Origin: an uncultured Lacticaseibacillus sp.
GTDB taxonomy: Bacteria > Bacillota > Bacilli > Lactobacillales > Lactobacillaceae
DNA: 6,503 nt
Reading direction: 5' to 3'
Assembly: GCA_934339215.1 (NCBI GenBank)
Contig: CAKRHU010000093.1
Span: 1-6,503 of the forward strand
This document shows, piece by piece, positions 1 through 6,247 of the stretch; position 1 is the first letter of the stretch, and each line of letters opens with the position of its first letter. Under the pieces are notes generated by a model. That model made no database searches. It saw only the letters and a program-made list of their open reading frames with translations, and was not told where the DNA came from. The position numbers were made by a program, and so were the translations under genes.

Positions 1-1446
1 GAACAAGATGGGGTCGGGTTCGTCACTGAAGTCAATTTGCGGCAAGTCGCACATGCCACTGGTCGCAACTACGGTAGTATCTACAATATTTACAATGACT
101 TGTTAGGCGTGTTGCAACGACTCGCCGGCGATCCACATGCGGACTTGACCACGTTATTTAATCTTTCAGAGGCGCGGTTGCGCTATGAAATGATCACCCA
201 AACGAGTCCTTATCAATTTATGCAAGCGGCGTTATCAAATCATTCCATGCACTTTGATGATTTCGTTGCCCCGATGCATCTTTCGCGCATGACAGTGATG
301 CGGCATTTGCATCCATTGCGCGATTTAGGTCAGGTGTTCGGGGTCAAAATGGTTCCAGAACGCTTAACTTTTGTCGGTGATGAAGCGCATTTGCGGCTGT
401 TTTTCACCACGATGTTTTGGCAGGCAACTGCTGGTGTGGCTTGGCCATTCAAAAATATTGCTCGGGCTACGGCCAAGCAAGTCGTTAATCGGGTGTATCA
501 AACACTAGATTGCGAGATTCCGAATGCGACGGCTGAAGAAATCTCAATGTATTATTTGGCGGTCAGCTTACAACGCATGCAATCCGGGCATATTTTGACT
601 TATGATCGCAACAAAGTCGTCTTGGATTATCCGTTGCCGGGCTTGGATCTGGCATTAGGTCATGGGCATGTGCGTGATTTTGAATTACCGCCGATGACGC
701 GCTTGCAAGTGATGGGCGAAGCCAGTTTTGCCTTTTTCTTGATCCATTTACAACCGAACTTTATGGTGGTCGACGACGCGCAGATGCAAGTGTACATTGA
801 GCGCTTCAGACGTTATGCACCAGATGTTTACCAACTGACCAAGGAGTTTGTGTCCGCTTTTCCAGCTTGGGATCGGCCGCTGACGCCAGCAGAAAAGCAA
901 TTGATGCAAGCCAATTTGCTGGCAGTGAGCGCTTCAGTGCTGACGTTAGGCGTCGATTTCAATCAATTGGTGGCGTACACCTTTCATGATGAGTTAGCGG
1001 CCCGCGTCAAAGACCAACATTATGCGCGGATCATTCGCCAAACCCTGACCCAAGTGGTGTTATCACAACACTTAGAGAATTTTATCGATGTGATCGATTT
1101 GTTAAGCGATAATTTTGAGCAAAATTTGCGGCTGTTTAAGGCCAGTTTTCGCCCGCAACAACCGGTGAAGGTGTTGTTAACGTTGGATCAAAGCGGGTTA
1201 GCGGATATCGATTTGGTGGCCATGTTGAAACAACAAGCGATTGTCAAACTGCTGGCGCCAACTGCAGATCCGAAAAGTGCTGATTTGGTGATTCAAGCTG
1301 CCGCTTTGGAAACTAAAACCCAGTCGAATGTGTTTAACTGGCCAGAACATCCGACGGCGGAACGCTTTGGCGAATTGTATGCGGTATTGATGAGCTTATG
1401 GCAAGATAAACAAGCGGTGAGTACCCCGAAGCGCAAACGAGCGTAA
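1..1446 (+). CDS. Mga-family PRD-containing transcription regulator, 5'-truncated by window edge
   Basis: The frame is open from nt 1 to the TAA at 1444-1446 (481 codons in the window). The TTG at 37 is only the first possible start in view. The reading frame continues upstream of it into the helix-turn-helix, so the true start lies left of the window, probably about 15-25 codons away. Seen, numbering from the codon at nt 1: a winged helix-turn-helix around 13-42 (LRQVAHATGRNYGSIYNIYN), a second HTH of the Mga type around 73-128 (FDDFVAPMHLSRMTVMRHL), a long helical region with scattered histidines about 150-375 matching the PRD_Mga arrangement, and an EIIB-like end about 388-437 (VKVLLTLDQSGLADIDLVAML). 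Proteins of this family are cytoplasmic DNA-binding activators or repressors, often controlled by PTS phosphorylation of PRD histidines; that mode is inferred here. The regulated genes cannot be named. The gene converges on the ATPase gene and shares its terminator. Confidence 0.85.
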   Translation, partial: EQDGVGFVTEVNLRQVAHATGRNYGSIYNIYNDLLGVLQRLAGDPHADLTTLFNLSEARLRYEMITQTSPYQFMQAALSNHSMHFDDFVAPMHLSRMTVMRHLHPLRDLGQVFGVKMVPERLTFVGDEAHLRLFFTTMFWQATAGVAWPFKNIARATAKQVVNRVYQTLDCEIPNATAEEISMYYLAVSLQRMQSGHILTYDRNKVVLDYPLPGLDLALGHGHVRDFELPPMTRLQVMGEASFAFFLIHLQPNFMVVDDAQMQVYIERFRRYAPDVYQLTKEFVSAFPAWDRPLTPAEKQLMQANLLAVSASVLTLGVDFNQLVAYTFHDELAARVKDQHYARIIRQTLTQVVLSQHLENFIDVIDLLSDNFEQNLRLFKASFRPQQPVKVLLTLDQSGLADIDLVAMLKQQAIVKLLAPTADPKSADLVIQAAALETKTQSNVFNWPEHPTAERFGELYAVLMSLWQDKQAVSTPKRKRA

Positions 1447-1447
1447 A

Positions 1448-1492
1448 AAATAACCCTTGAGTTGACCAATCTGGAAAACTCAAGGGTTATTT
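1448..1492. terminator. Bidirectional intrinsic terminator between convergent genes
   Basis: A perfect 16-bp inverted repeat: 1448-1463 (AAATAACCCTTGAGTT) and 1477-1492, with a 13-nt loop. It starts directly after the regulator stop codon and ends 6 bp before the stop of the - strand ATPase gene. Read on the - strand the stem runs into TTTTTT (1450-1445), a good U-tract. Read on the + strand the stem ends in TTATTT, a weaker one. It therefore fits best as the ATPase terminator that also stops the regulator transcript. Confidence 0.88.
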
Positions 1493-1498
1493 AGTGAC

Positions 1499-4267
1499 TT
1501 ATTTGGCGGTCAGGCGATACCGCGTCCAAGCTTTGCGCGCTTCTTCGATCAAGAAGACTGGAATTGGAATAATCGCGAGGAATACCCAGTCGCTGGCGTG
1601 TAATACCGTGGTGTTGAACAAGCCTTGGAAGAATGGCACCACAGTCAACATGATCAGCAGTAACACTTCAAAGATGATCCCATACCAAATGCGTTTGTTG
1701 GAGAAAATGCCGGCTTTGATCACAGAAGCAAATTGAGTCCGGCAGTTCAAAGCATTAGCGATTTGGAAGAAGACGATCGCACCTAATACCATGGTTGTGG
1801 CCCGCGCATAGCCGTTGCCGTTTGAAAATAAGGCGACTTGTGGCCAGCCATTTTGCCAGTTGACGAAGAAGTAGGCGAAACTGGAGATCACACTGGCTAA
1901 TAAGCCGTACCAAGCGAAGGCTTTCAAGACCACATGTTTGTTCATCAAGTGCGCGGTGCGTTTGCGTGGTGGTTGGTTCATGATCCCAGGTTCGGCTTGT
2001 TCTGCCCCTAAGCCTAGTGCAGGCAACATGTCCGTGCCGAGGTCAACGGTTAAGATCTGCATGACGGTCATCGGTAGCGGAATCAACCCGCGAGAAAACA
2101 GGAACAAGACGCTCGGAATTGCTTCTGGGACATTCGACGTCAAAATATACGTTAAGAACTTTTGCAAGTTGGCGTAAACAGTCCGACCTTCTTCAATGGC
2201 GGCGACAATTGACGCAAAGTTGTCATCGGTTAAAATCATATCTGCGGCATCTTTCGCCACATCGGTCCCAGTGACACCCATGGCCACGCCGATATCAGCT
2301 TTCTTCAAAGCAGGCGCATCATTGACCCCATCACCAGTCGACGCGACGATTTCACCATTGGCTTGCAAAGTGGAGACGATTTTGTATTTTTGTTCAGGCG
2401 CGACCCGCGCGAAAATGATTTCCCCACGCAAGGCTTCTTGAAGTTCCGATTCGCTCATCGCATCAAGTTCGGTACCGGTAACGACGCGGGCTTTGTCTGA
2501 AGTCAGCCCGATTTTCACGGCGATGGATTTCGCAGTCAAGGTCGAATCCCCTGTGACCATGATAATTTTAATGTTGGCAGCGTGGCATTTCGCCACCGCG
2601 TCAAAAATTTCTGGACGTGGCGGGTCAGCCATGACGGTTAAACCGACAAAGGTCAATTGATTTTCCGTATTTTCAATGGTCAACGCATCTAATTGACTTT
2701 GTAAGTCTTTTTGCAAAGGAATTTTGCGATAAGCGATCGCTAAACTACGCAATCCCATCGCGGCATATTTGGTGTTGGCGGCGTTGATTTTTTCGCGGTC
2801 GTCGTCTGTGATCGGTCGCACGACCCCGTTGACTTGCACCGTTGTACATTGTGGTAACAAATCCGACAAGCTACCTTTGACACAAGCCGACAAGGTGTGA
2901 TCATCATGTTGATGCACCGTGCCCATCCGCTTACGATCAGAATCAAATGGAAATTCCTTCAATCGCGGCGTTGCTGTTTCGGCATGGTCGAGATCAAATT
3001 TGGCTTTTTGCGCCATGATCACAAGCGCGGCTTCCGTTGGCGTGCCTAAGATCTTCGGTTTACCATCCGCCATTTGTACCGTGGTGTCATTGTTTAAAGC
3101 AGCGACGCGCAATAATTTATTCAAATCAGCATCGGTTTTATAGTCCACCGTTTGCCCGTCGAGTTGAATTTCACCATTGTTGACGTAGCCTTGGCCGGTG
3201 ACATCATAGTGATGTGCCAAGGTCCAAATATGGTTGACCGTCATTTGGTTTTGGGTTAACGTCCCAGTTTTATCGGAGCAGATCACCGTGGTTTCGCCTA
3301 AAGTTTCCACGGAGTTGAGATCTTTCACTAAGGCATGTTTTTTGGCCATGCGCTGGACCCCATGCGCCAACGACAAGGTGACGGTAGGCAGCAAGCCTTC
3401 AGGAATAAAGGCGACGATCATCCCTAAAGCAAAGATAAAGGATTTGGCAATGGGATAATGCACAAAGAAAATCGCGGCGACGAAAAAGGCTAACCCGATG
3501 GCAATGGCGATCATGGAGATCTGCTTGGTCAAGCGGTCGAGTTCTTTTTGCAAAGGGGATAAAACTTTGGTTTGTTGTTGGGTGAGGCTGGCGATTTTCC
3601 CGAATTCAGTCTGCATTCCAGTGGCGTAACAAACCGCCAAACCGGTGCCAGCACCAACCGTCGTCCCAGCAAAAACCAAGTTACTTTCCGCAAATTCGCC
3701 TTCGCCGGCATCATAGCGGATGTATTTGGATTCTGGCACGGATTCACCGGTCAAAGCACTTTGATCGACTTGCATCGAGGTGGCTTCAAGTAGCCGGGCG
3801 TCGACTGGCACCGCATTGCCGGCTTGCAAAGTGAACACATCCCCTGGCACTAAATCGACGGCATTGATCTGCTGGCGCTTGCCATCGCGATACACTTGCG
3901 TATAGGTTGGCAACATCGCCATCAAGGAATCGGTGGCTTTTTTAGCTTGATGTTCTTGCCAAAATGAGAAACAGCCATTGATCACATTTACCAGCCAAAT
4001 GGCAATCCCAAGTTCCAAAGTGCCACTTAAAATGGCGATGGACCCAGAAACCCACAGTAAAATCGCCATTAAACTGATAAAATTTTTCAGGAAAACTTTT
4101 AATTGCGATGATTCAGCGGCCTTGGTGATCGAGTTTTGGCCGTATTGCGCCAGGCGCTTGGTGGCTTCTGCTTGGCTCAACCCAGTTTTGGTGGTATGTA
4201 ATTGGTCCAATACTGCCTCAGGTTGGCTTTGGGCGTAAGTTGCGCGTGAATTTTCAGTTGCCTTCAT
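1499..4267 (-). CDS. P-type cation-transporting ATPase, type II with Na,K-ATPase-like (IIC) ion-site motifs
   Basis: A full-length 922-residue P2-type pump: ATP-driven cation transport across the plasma membrane through an aspartyl-phosphate intermediate. Seen: an N-terminal cation-ATPase domain (about 10-80), actuator motif TGES 173-176, M4 PEGLL 289-293, phosphorylation motif DKTGTLT with D332, nucleotide-domain FDSDRKRM 441-448 and K464 of KGS, DPPR 548-551, TGD 572-574, and hinge GDGVND 645-650. Ten membrane spans are visible (M1 about 59-80, M10 about 893-910). M5 TSNVPE (710-715) and M6 VDLGTDM (741-747), followed by GAEQAE, resemble Na,K-ATPase more than SERCA. Acidic residues equivalent to sites I/II are kept (E290, E715, D742, D746), but two third-sodium-site positions appear changed (N838, V868). 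Substrate is unproven: Na+, K+, Ca2+ or H+ exchange are all possible, and no beta-subunit gene is visible. The ATG at 4267 has a strong SD 8 nt upstream. An IS110 element lies immediately upstream. Confidence 0.93.
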   Translation of the reverse strand: MKATENSRATYAQSQPEAVLDQLHTTKTGLSQAEATKRLAQYGQNSITKAAESSQLKVFLKNFISLMAILLWVSGSIAILSGTLELGIAIWLVNVINGCFSFWQEHQAKKATDSLMAMLPTYTQVYRDGKRQQINAVDLVPGDVFTLQAGNAVPVDARLLEATSMQVDQSALTGESVPESKYIRYDAGEGEFAESNLVFAGTTVGAGTGLAVCYATGMQTEFGKIASLTQQQTKVLSPLQKELDRLTKQISMIAIAIGLAFFVAAIFFVHYPIAKSFIFALGMIVAFIPEGLLPTVTLSLAHGVQRMAKKHALVKDLNSVETLGETTVICSDKTGTLTQNQMTVNHIWTLAHHYDVTGQGYVNNGEIQLDGQTVDYKTDADLNKLLRVAALNNDTTVQMADGKPKILGTPTEAALVIMAQKAKFDLDHAETATPRLKEFPFDSDRKRMGTVHQHDDHTLSACVKGSLSDLLPQCTTVQVNGVVRPITDDDREKINAANTKYAAMGLRSLAIAYRKIPLQKDLQSQLDALTIENTENQLTFVGLTVMADPPRPEIFDAVAKCHAANIKIIMVTGDSTLTAKSIAVKIGLTSDKARVVTGTELDAMSESELQEALRGEIIFARVAPEQKYKIVSTLQANGEIVASTGDGVNDAPALKKADIGVAMGVTGTDVAKDAADMILTDDNFASIVAAIEEGRTVYANLQKFLTYILTSNVPEAIPSVLFLFSRGLIPLPMTVMQILTVDLGTDMLPALGLGAEQAEPGIMNQPPRKRTAHLMNKHVVLKAFAWYGLLASVISSFAYFFVNWQNGWPQVALFSNGNGYARATTMVLGAIVFFQIANALNCRTQFASVIKAGIFSNKRIWYGIIFEVLLLIMLTVVPFFQGLFNTTVLHASDWVFLAIIPIPVFLIEEARKAWTRYRLTAK

Positions 4268-4274
4268 AATCCCA

Positions 4275-4282
4275 CCCTCCTC
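4275..4282 (-). promoter_or_regulatory. Shine-Dalgarno of the ATPase gene, rebuilt at the IS junction
   Basis: On the - strand GAGGAGGG precedes the ATG at 4267, with 8 nt between GGAGG and the start. The inferred IS core CT (4280-4281) lies inside this site. Removing the element would give AAAGGAGGG in the same place, so insertion changed the upstream bases but left the SD core intact. No convincing - strand promoter is seen between here and 4330: a TATACG at 4284-4289 is too close to the start codon to yield a leader containing the SD. Confidence 0.8.
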
Positions 4283-4283
4283 G

Positions 4284-4289
4284 TATAGT
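4284..4289 (+). promoter_or_regulatory. -10 half of the circle-junction promoter (TATAGT)
   Basis: TATAGT matches five of six bases of the sigma-A -10 consensus and starts two bases inside the left end. No matching -35 is seen in the ATPase side of the integrated copy. In the excised circle, TTGACT of the right end (5982-5987) would lie exactly 17 bp upstream: 5988-6000, core CT, then CG. Transcription would begin near 4296, just before the bridge RNA closing stem. Assembly of a promoter across the RE-LE junction is established for IS621 and relatives; applying it here is inference. Confidence 0.72.
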
Positions 4290-4382
4290 AAAGTTGTATC
4301 AAGTTCAAAGTTGTTCAGTCGGCTTGAGTGTTGCGTGATATCCTCTAGTTGTTCATTGGATCTGGGTCCAACTGGTCTAGGC

Positions 4383-4427
4383 TTTTACCTCCTGTAGCTG
4401 AAGCAATTCAGACTACAATTAAAGTCT
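4383..4427 (+). other. Target-binding loop of the bridge RNA
   Basis: The left strand of the internal loop ends in CCTCCT (4388-4393), identical to left flank plus core at 4276-4281. Three further U residues at 4383-4385 would form wobble pairs with the flank, separated by two mismatches. The right strand begins with AATTAAAG (4417-4424), the perfect complement of core plus right flank at 6001-6008. The two guides directly flank the GCAA-capped hairpin. This is the arrangement of left and right target guides in IS621. Decoded target: CCTC-CT-TTAATT. Confidence 0.8.
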
Positions 4428-4445
4428 GCCTCCCAGATGAATGGT

Positions 4446-4555
4446 ACTAAGCGCACACCACAAGCTGTAGGGCTAATAGTGGTTGGTGATGACTCACGTT
4501 TCATCACGCAGCTCAACGACTAGTAGCGGACTACTCATACCGCGAGGAAGCACTG
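4446..4555 (+). other. Donor-binding loop of the bridge RNA
   Basis: CACCACAAG (4456-4464) is identical to the right end at 5991-5999, which stops one base before the CT core; this is the proposed left-donor guide. GCGAG (4542-4546) pairs with core plus left end CTCGT (4280-4284), with one G-U pair, and is the proposed right-donor guide. The guides lie 10 and 9 nt inside the 8-bp closing stem, a symmetric placement. The 77 nt between them hold two extra hairpins, larger than the IS621 donor loop. The left guide is the stronger of the two; the right guide is short. Confidence 0.68.
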
Positions 4556-4616
4556 ACCGTTCATAATTAGGGGATATCACGCAGCACCCAAGTCTTCTCC
4601 AATCAATCTGACAAAG

Positions 4617-4625
4617 AAAGGAGGT
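4617..4625 (+). promoter_or_regulatory. Shine-Dalgarno of the transposase gene
   Basis: AAAGGAGGT is a full match to the 16S rRNA 3' end, with 9 nt between GGAGG and the ATG at 4634. It fixes that start. It lies just outside the bridge RNA closing stem, so it stays accessible if the RNA is cleaved or folded. Confidence 0.9.
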
Positions 4626-4633
4626 CCAGTCCT

Positions 4634-5863
4634 ATGAACTTGAATGTTGGTATTGATGTTTCTAAAGCTAAATTAGATTTCTGTGGGATGGATAGCGATC
4701 AGAATGTTGTCTTCCAAGACTCTGTCGCCAACCGCCCTGATGGCGTTAAAGCCATCAAACAAGATATTTTAGACGCCTACAAGAAGCTCACTTATGAACG
4801 GGTAATTGTAGGCCTTGAAGCAACGTCGGTATACAATGTCTTGGCCTCTTACGAACTGACCAACGACGACAAACTCGAAGCAGTTGGCATTGAAGTCGTC
4901 ACCTTGAATCCCAAGATGACCCATCGTTTCAGTCAGGTGTATGACCAGGATAAAACGGACTCAGTTGACGCCCGCAACATCGCCGACTTCCTACGTGTTG
5001 GCCGTTATGAAGTGCCAGTGCCTCGTGATGAACGCCACCTCGCACTTCAACGGCTAACTCGTGAAAGGTTCCATCTGACTAAAGAGATTACATGGTGTAA
5101 GAACCACTTTCTCAATAATCTGTACTACAAGATGAATACGATCGACGCCGAGTTACCAACGTCAGTTTTTGGTGCCACCATGATGACGGTCTTGACCGAC
5201 GAGCGTTACTCGCTGGATGAGCTTGCGGAGTTACCGCTAGAACAACTCACAAGCGATCTCAACACCCTTGGTCATGGTCGCTTCGGTGATCCCGAATCCG
5301 TCGCTAAAGCGTTGAAACGTTCAGCACGCGACTCTTATCGACTCGACAAGCAAGTTATGGATTCTGTGAATCTCGTCTTGGGCATGTACGCCAACGAGAT
5401 CCGCATGTTCAGTCAACAGTTGAAACAACTCGATAAGAGTATCGCCGCTTTGTGTGAAGCGACACCTGAAGCAAAGTGTTTGCGAAGTATTCCAGGCATC
5501 GGCCCAGTTTACGCCGCTGGCATCATTGCCGAGATCGGTCAACCCGAACGCTTCAAGAATGAAGCTAGTCTAGCCAAGTACGCTGGCCTGGTTTGGCGTA
5601 GAAGCCAATCAGGCAACACTGAGCGCCAAGCAACGCCACGTGTCCACAGCGGGGATCAATATCTGCGTTATTACCTAGTTGAAGCTGCCAATTCGGTAAG
5701 AACGCACGATCCAGTATTTGAAAAATACTACAACAAGAAATATCGGGAGGTTCCAAAGTATCAACATCGTCGCGCCAGTTTATTGACCGCTCGCAAGCTC
5801 GTACGTTTGGTTCTCACTTTGATGAAGAACCATCAATTGTACGATCAAGCGAAATTGGTCTAG
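4634..5863 (+). CDS. IS110-family transposase (DEDD/serine bridge recombinase)
   Basis: An intact 409-residue protein, of normal length for the family. The N-terminal RuvC-like DEDD domain (about 4-125) shows D8 in GIDVSK, E62 in GLEATSVY, and D109 and D112 in KTDSVDA. A mostly helical linker, possibly coiled coil, spans about 130-275. The C-terminal Transposase_20 domain (about 283-370) shows the helix-hairpin-helix-like SIPGIGPVYAAGIIAEIG and then GLVWRRSQSGNTE; S326 of SQSG is the likely catalytic serine. In this family both domains form a composite active site that excises the element as a circle and inserts it at a site chosen by the bridge RNA. Translation starts at ATG 4634, set by a perfect SD. 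Codon choice differs from the flanking genes, being richer in GAC, AAC and CTC, consistent with a mobile origin. No frameshift or stop is seen. Confidence 0.96.
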   Translation: MNLNVGIDVSKAKLDFCGMDSDQNVVFQDSVANRPDGVKAIKQDILDAYKKLTYERVIVGLEATSVYNVLASYELTNDDKLEAVGIEVVTLNPKMTHRFSQVYDQDKTDSVDARNIADFLRVGRYEVPVPRDERHLALQRLTRERFHLTKEITWCKNHFLNNLYYKMNTIDAELPTSVFGATMMTVLTDERYSLDELAELPLEQLTSDLNTLGHGRFGDPESVAKALKRSARDSYRLDKQVMDSVNLVLGMYANEIRMFSQQLKQLDKSIAALCEATPEAKCLRSIPGIGPVYAAGIIAEIGQPERFKNEASLAKYAGLVWRRSQSGNTERQATPRVHSGDQYLRYYLVEAANSVRTHDPVFEKYYNKKYREVPKYQHRRASLLTARKLVRLVLTLMKNHQLYDQAKLV

Positions 5864-5880
5864 CGTGACTGGTTTAGTTT

Positions 5881-5941
5881 AGCGATACGCTTTCCCGCAA
5901 CCGAAAAACAATAAAGTCGCGGGCTGGGGGAAGTATACGCT
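5881..5941. repeat. Stem-loop in the right end of the IS
   Basis: AGCG-ATAC-TTTCCC (5881-5896, with GC bulged) pairs with GGGGAA-GTAT-A-CGCT (5927-5941), with a single A bulged. Inside it CCCGC (5894-5898) could instead pair with GCGGG (5919-5923). There is no U-tract, so it is not a standard terminator, though it may slow transcription after the transposase stop. It could be a recognition or structural element of the right end. Confidence 0.55.
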
Positions 5942-5981
5942 CAACTACCCAAAAATATTTCTAGAACCTCACCTCATTCAC

Positions 5982-5987
5982 TTGACT
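5982..5987 (+). promoter_or_regulatory. -35 half of the circle-junction promoter (TTGACT)
   Basis: TTGACT matches five of six bases of the -35 consensus and lies 13 bp before the right core CT. In the integrated element the spacing to TTTAAT in the flank is only 14 bp, which is poor. Across the closed circle junction the spacing to TATAGT of the left end is exactly 17 bp. Confidence 0.7.
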
Positions 5988-6027
5988 GTTCACCACAAGA
6001 CTTTAATTTGCAACACTCCCTGACTTA

Positions 6028-6056
6028 AGCATAGTCACTTTGAGTCCATTAGGCAA
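6028..6056 (-). promoter_or_regulatory. Candidate ancestral promoter of the ATPase gene, displaced by the IS
   Basis: On the - strand TTGCCT (6056-6051), a 17-bp spacer and TATGCT (6033-6028) each match four of six consensus bases. With the IS removed, transcription would start about 33 nt before the ATPase ATG, a normal leader length with the SD included. At present 1.72 kb of IS DNA separates it from the gene. The match is modest, so this is a suggestion. Confidence 0.4.
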
Positions 6057-6123
6057 TTTATAAGCCTATACAATTTTTTCGAACGATATTTGCTTTTCGT
6101 CACAATTTCTTCACATTTAGCCG

Positions 6124-6186
6124 TTATATTGACTGTATGGACATAAGGCACCCACTTATTTCCATACCCATACCCAACTTTTTCAT
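6124..6186 (-). CDS. Possible 20-residue leader peptide, uncertain
   Basis: An ATG at 6186-6184 is followed by 19 further sense codons and TAA at 6126-6124. The - strand has GGAGG at 6198-6194 with 7 nt to the ATG, a good ribosome binding site. The peptide begins MKKLGMGMEISG and resembles nothing I recognise. The SD lies in the loop of hairpin 6185-6192/6201-6208, and an alternative stem (6197-6203/6227-6233) would pair part of the same region. Before the IS arrived, it lay about 130 nt upstream of the ATPase gene on the same strand. It may be chance. Confidence 0.25.
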   Translation of the reverse strand: MKKLGMGMEISGCLMSIQSI

Positions 6187-6233
6187 TTTTACTCCTCCAA
6201 GTAAAAATCGCCAGGTAGCCACCCACTACTTGG
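6185..6233. repeat. Two overlapping, mutually exclusive hairpins
   Basis: Hairpin 1 pairs ATTTTTAC (6185-6192) with GTAAAAAT (6201-6208), 8 bp perfect, loop TCCTCCAA. Hairpin 2 pairs CCAAGTA (6197-6203) with TACTTGG (6227-6233), 7 bp perfect. They share 6201-6203 and the 3' part of the loop, so they cannot form together. On the + strand they precede the strong terminator at 6248-6281; on the - strand they surround the SD of a 20-codon ORF. The arrangement resembles an attenuator or the body of a small RNA. Confidence 0.5.
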
Positions 6234-6247
6234 CCAATCCTTACTCC

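Larger units (their letters stand above)
4296..4600 (+). ncRNA. Bridge (seek) RNA of the IS110 element
   Basis: Boundaries are approximate: the start comes from the -10 position, the end from the closing stem. Seen: closing stem 4321-4350 with 4565-4594, 30 positions with one A-C mismatch and four G-U pairs that pair only in the + strand transcript. It encloses two arms. Target arm: stem 4361-4366/4432-4437, inner stem 4379-4382/4428-4431, then a symmetric 11 x 11 internal loop (4383-4393 and 4417-4427) capped by hairpin 4394-4416 with a GCAA tetraloop and one bulged A. Donor arm: stem 4438-4445/4556-4563, with hairpins 4486-4492/4501-4507 and 4522-4526/4531-4535 inside. In this family the RNA binds the transposase and pairs one loop with target DNA and the other with the element ends. 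It ends about 20 nt before the transposase SD, so it is probably the leader of the transposase mRNA. Confidence 0.85.
4280..6002 (+). mobile_element. IS110-group insertion sequence with bridge RNA, ends defined by CT cores
   Basis: The element contains one DEDD transposase gene, a long left non-coding end (4282-4633) and a shorter right end (5864-6002), the layout of the IS110 group rather than IS1111. There are no terminal inverted repeats, as is normal for this family. Ends were placed from four agreeing signals: the right-target guide is complementary to 6001-6008, the left-donor guide equals 5991-5999, the right-donor guide pairs with 4280-4284, and joining the ends creates a 17-bp-spaced promoter. 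Coordinates include both CT core copies; the net insert is 1721 bp. The predicted empty site is CCCACCCTC-CT-TTAATTTGC. The element lies head-to-head with the ATPase gene, within its SD. The transposase is intact, so the copy may be active. Family membership is firm; exact ends are strong inference. Confidence 0.85.

Noticed and set aside
4284..4310. TTGAAC...TATACG as a - strand promoter for the ATPase gene
   Set aside because: The spacer is only 15 bp, and the start site would fall inside the ribosome binding site.
4536..4550. ATACCGCGAGG resembles part of a T-box riboswitch
   Set aside because: The essential TGGN before ACCGCG is missing, there is no antiterminator/terminator pair, and the gene downstream is a transposase.
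4332..4583. 12-bp perfect inverted repeat taken as ends of a small mobile element
   Set aside because: The match continues as a 30-position stem with G-U pairs on the + strand, and both arms lie inside the IS left end. It is RNA structure rather than terminal repeats.
5939..5946. Alternative right end: GCTCAAC matches 4511-4517 and is followed by T, giving a CT core at 5945-5946
   Set aside because: A 7-base match over this search space is expected by chance, the flank there has no matching target guide, and no junction promoter results. The CT at 6001-6002 satisfies all of these tests.
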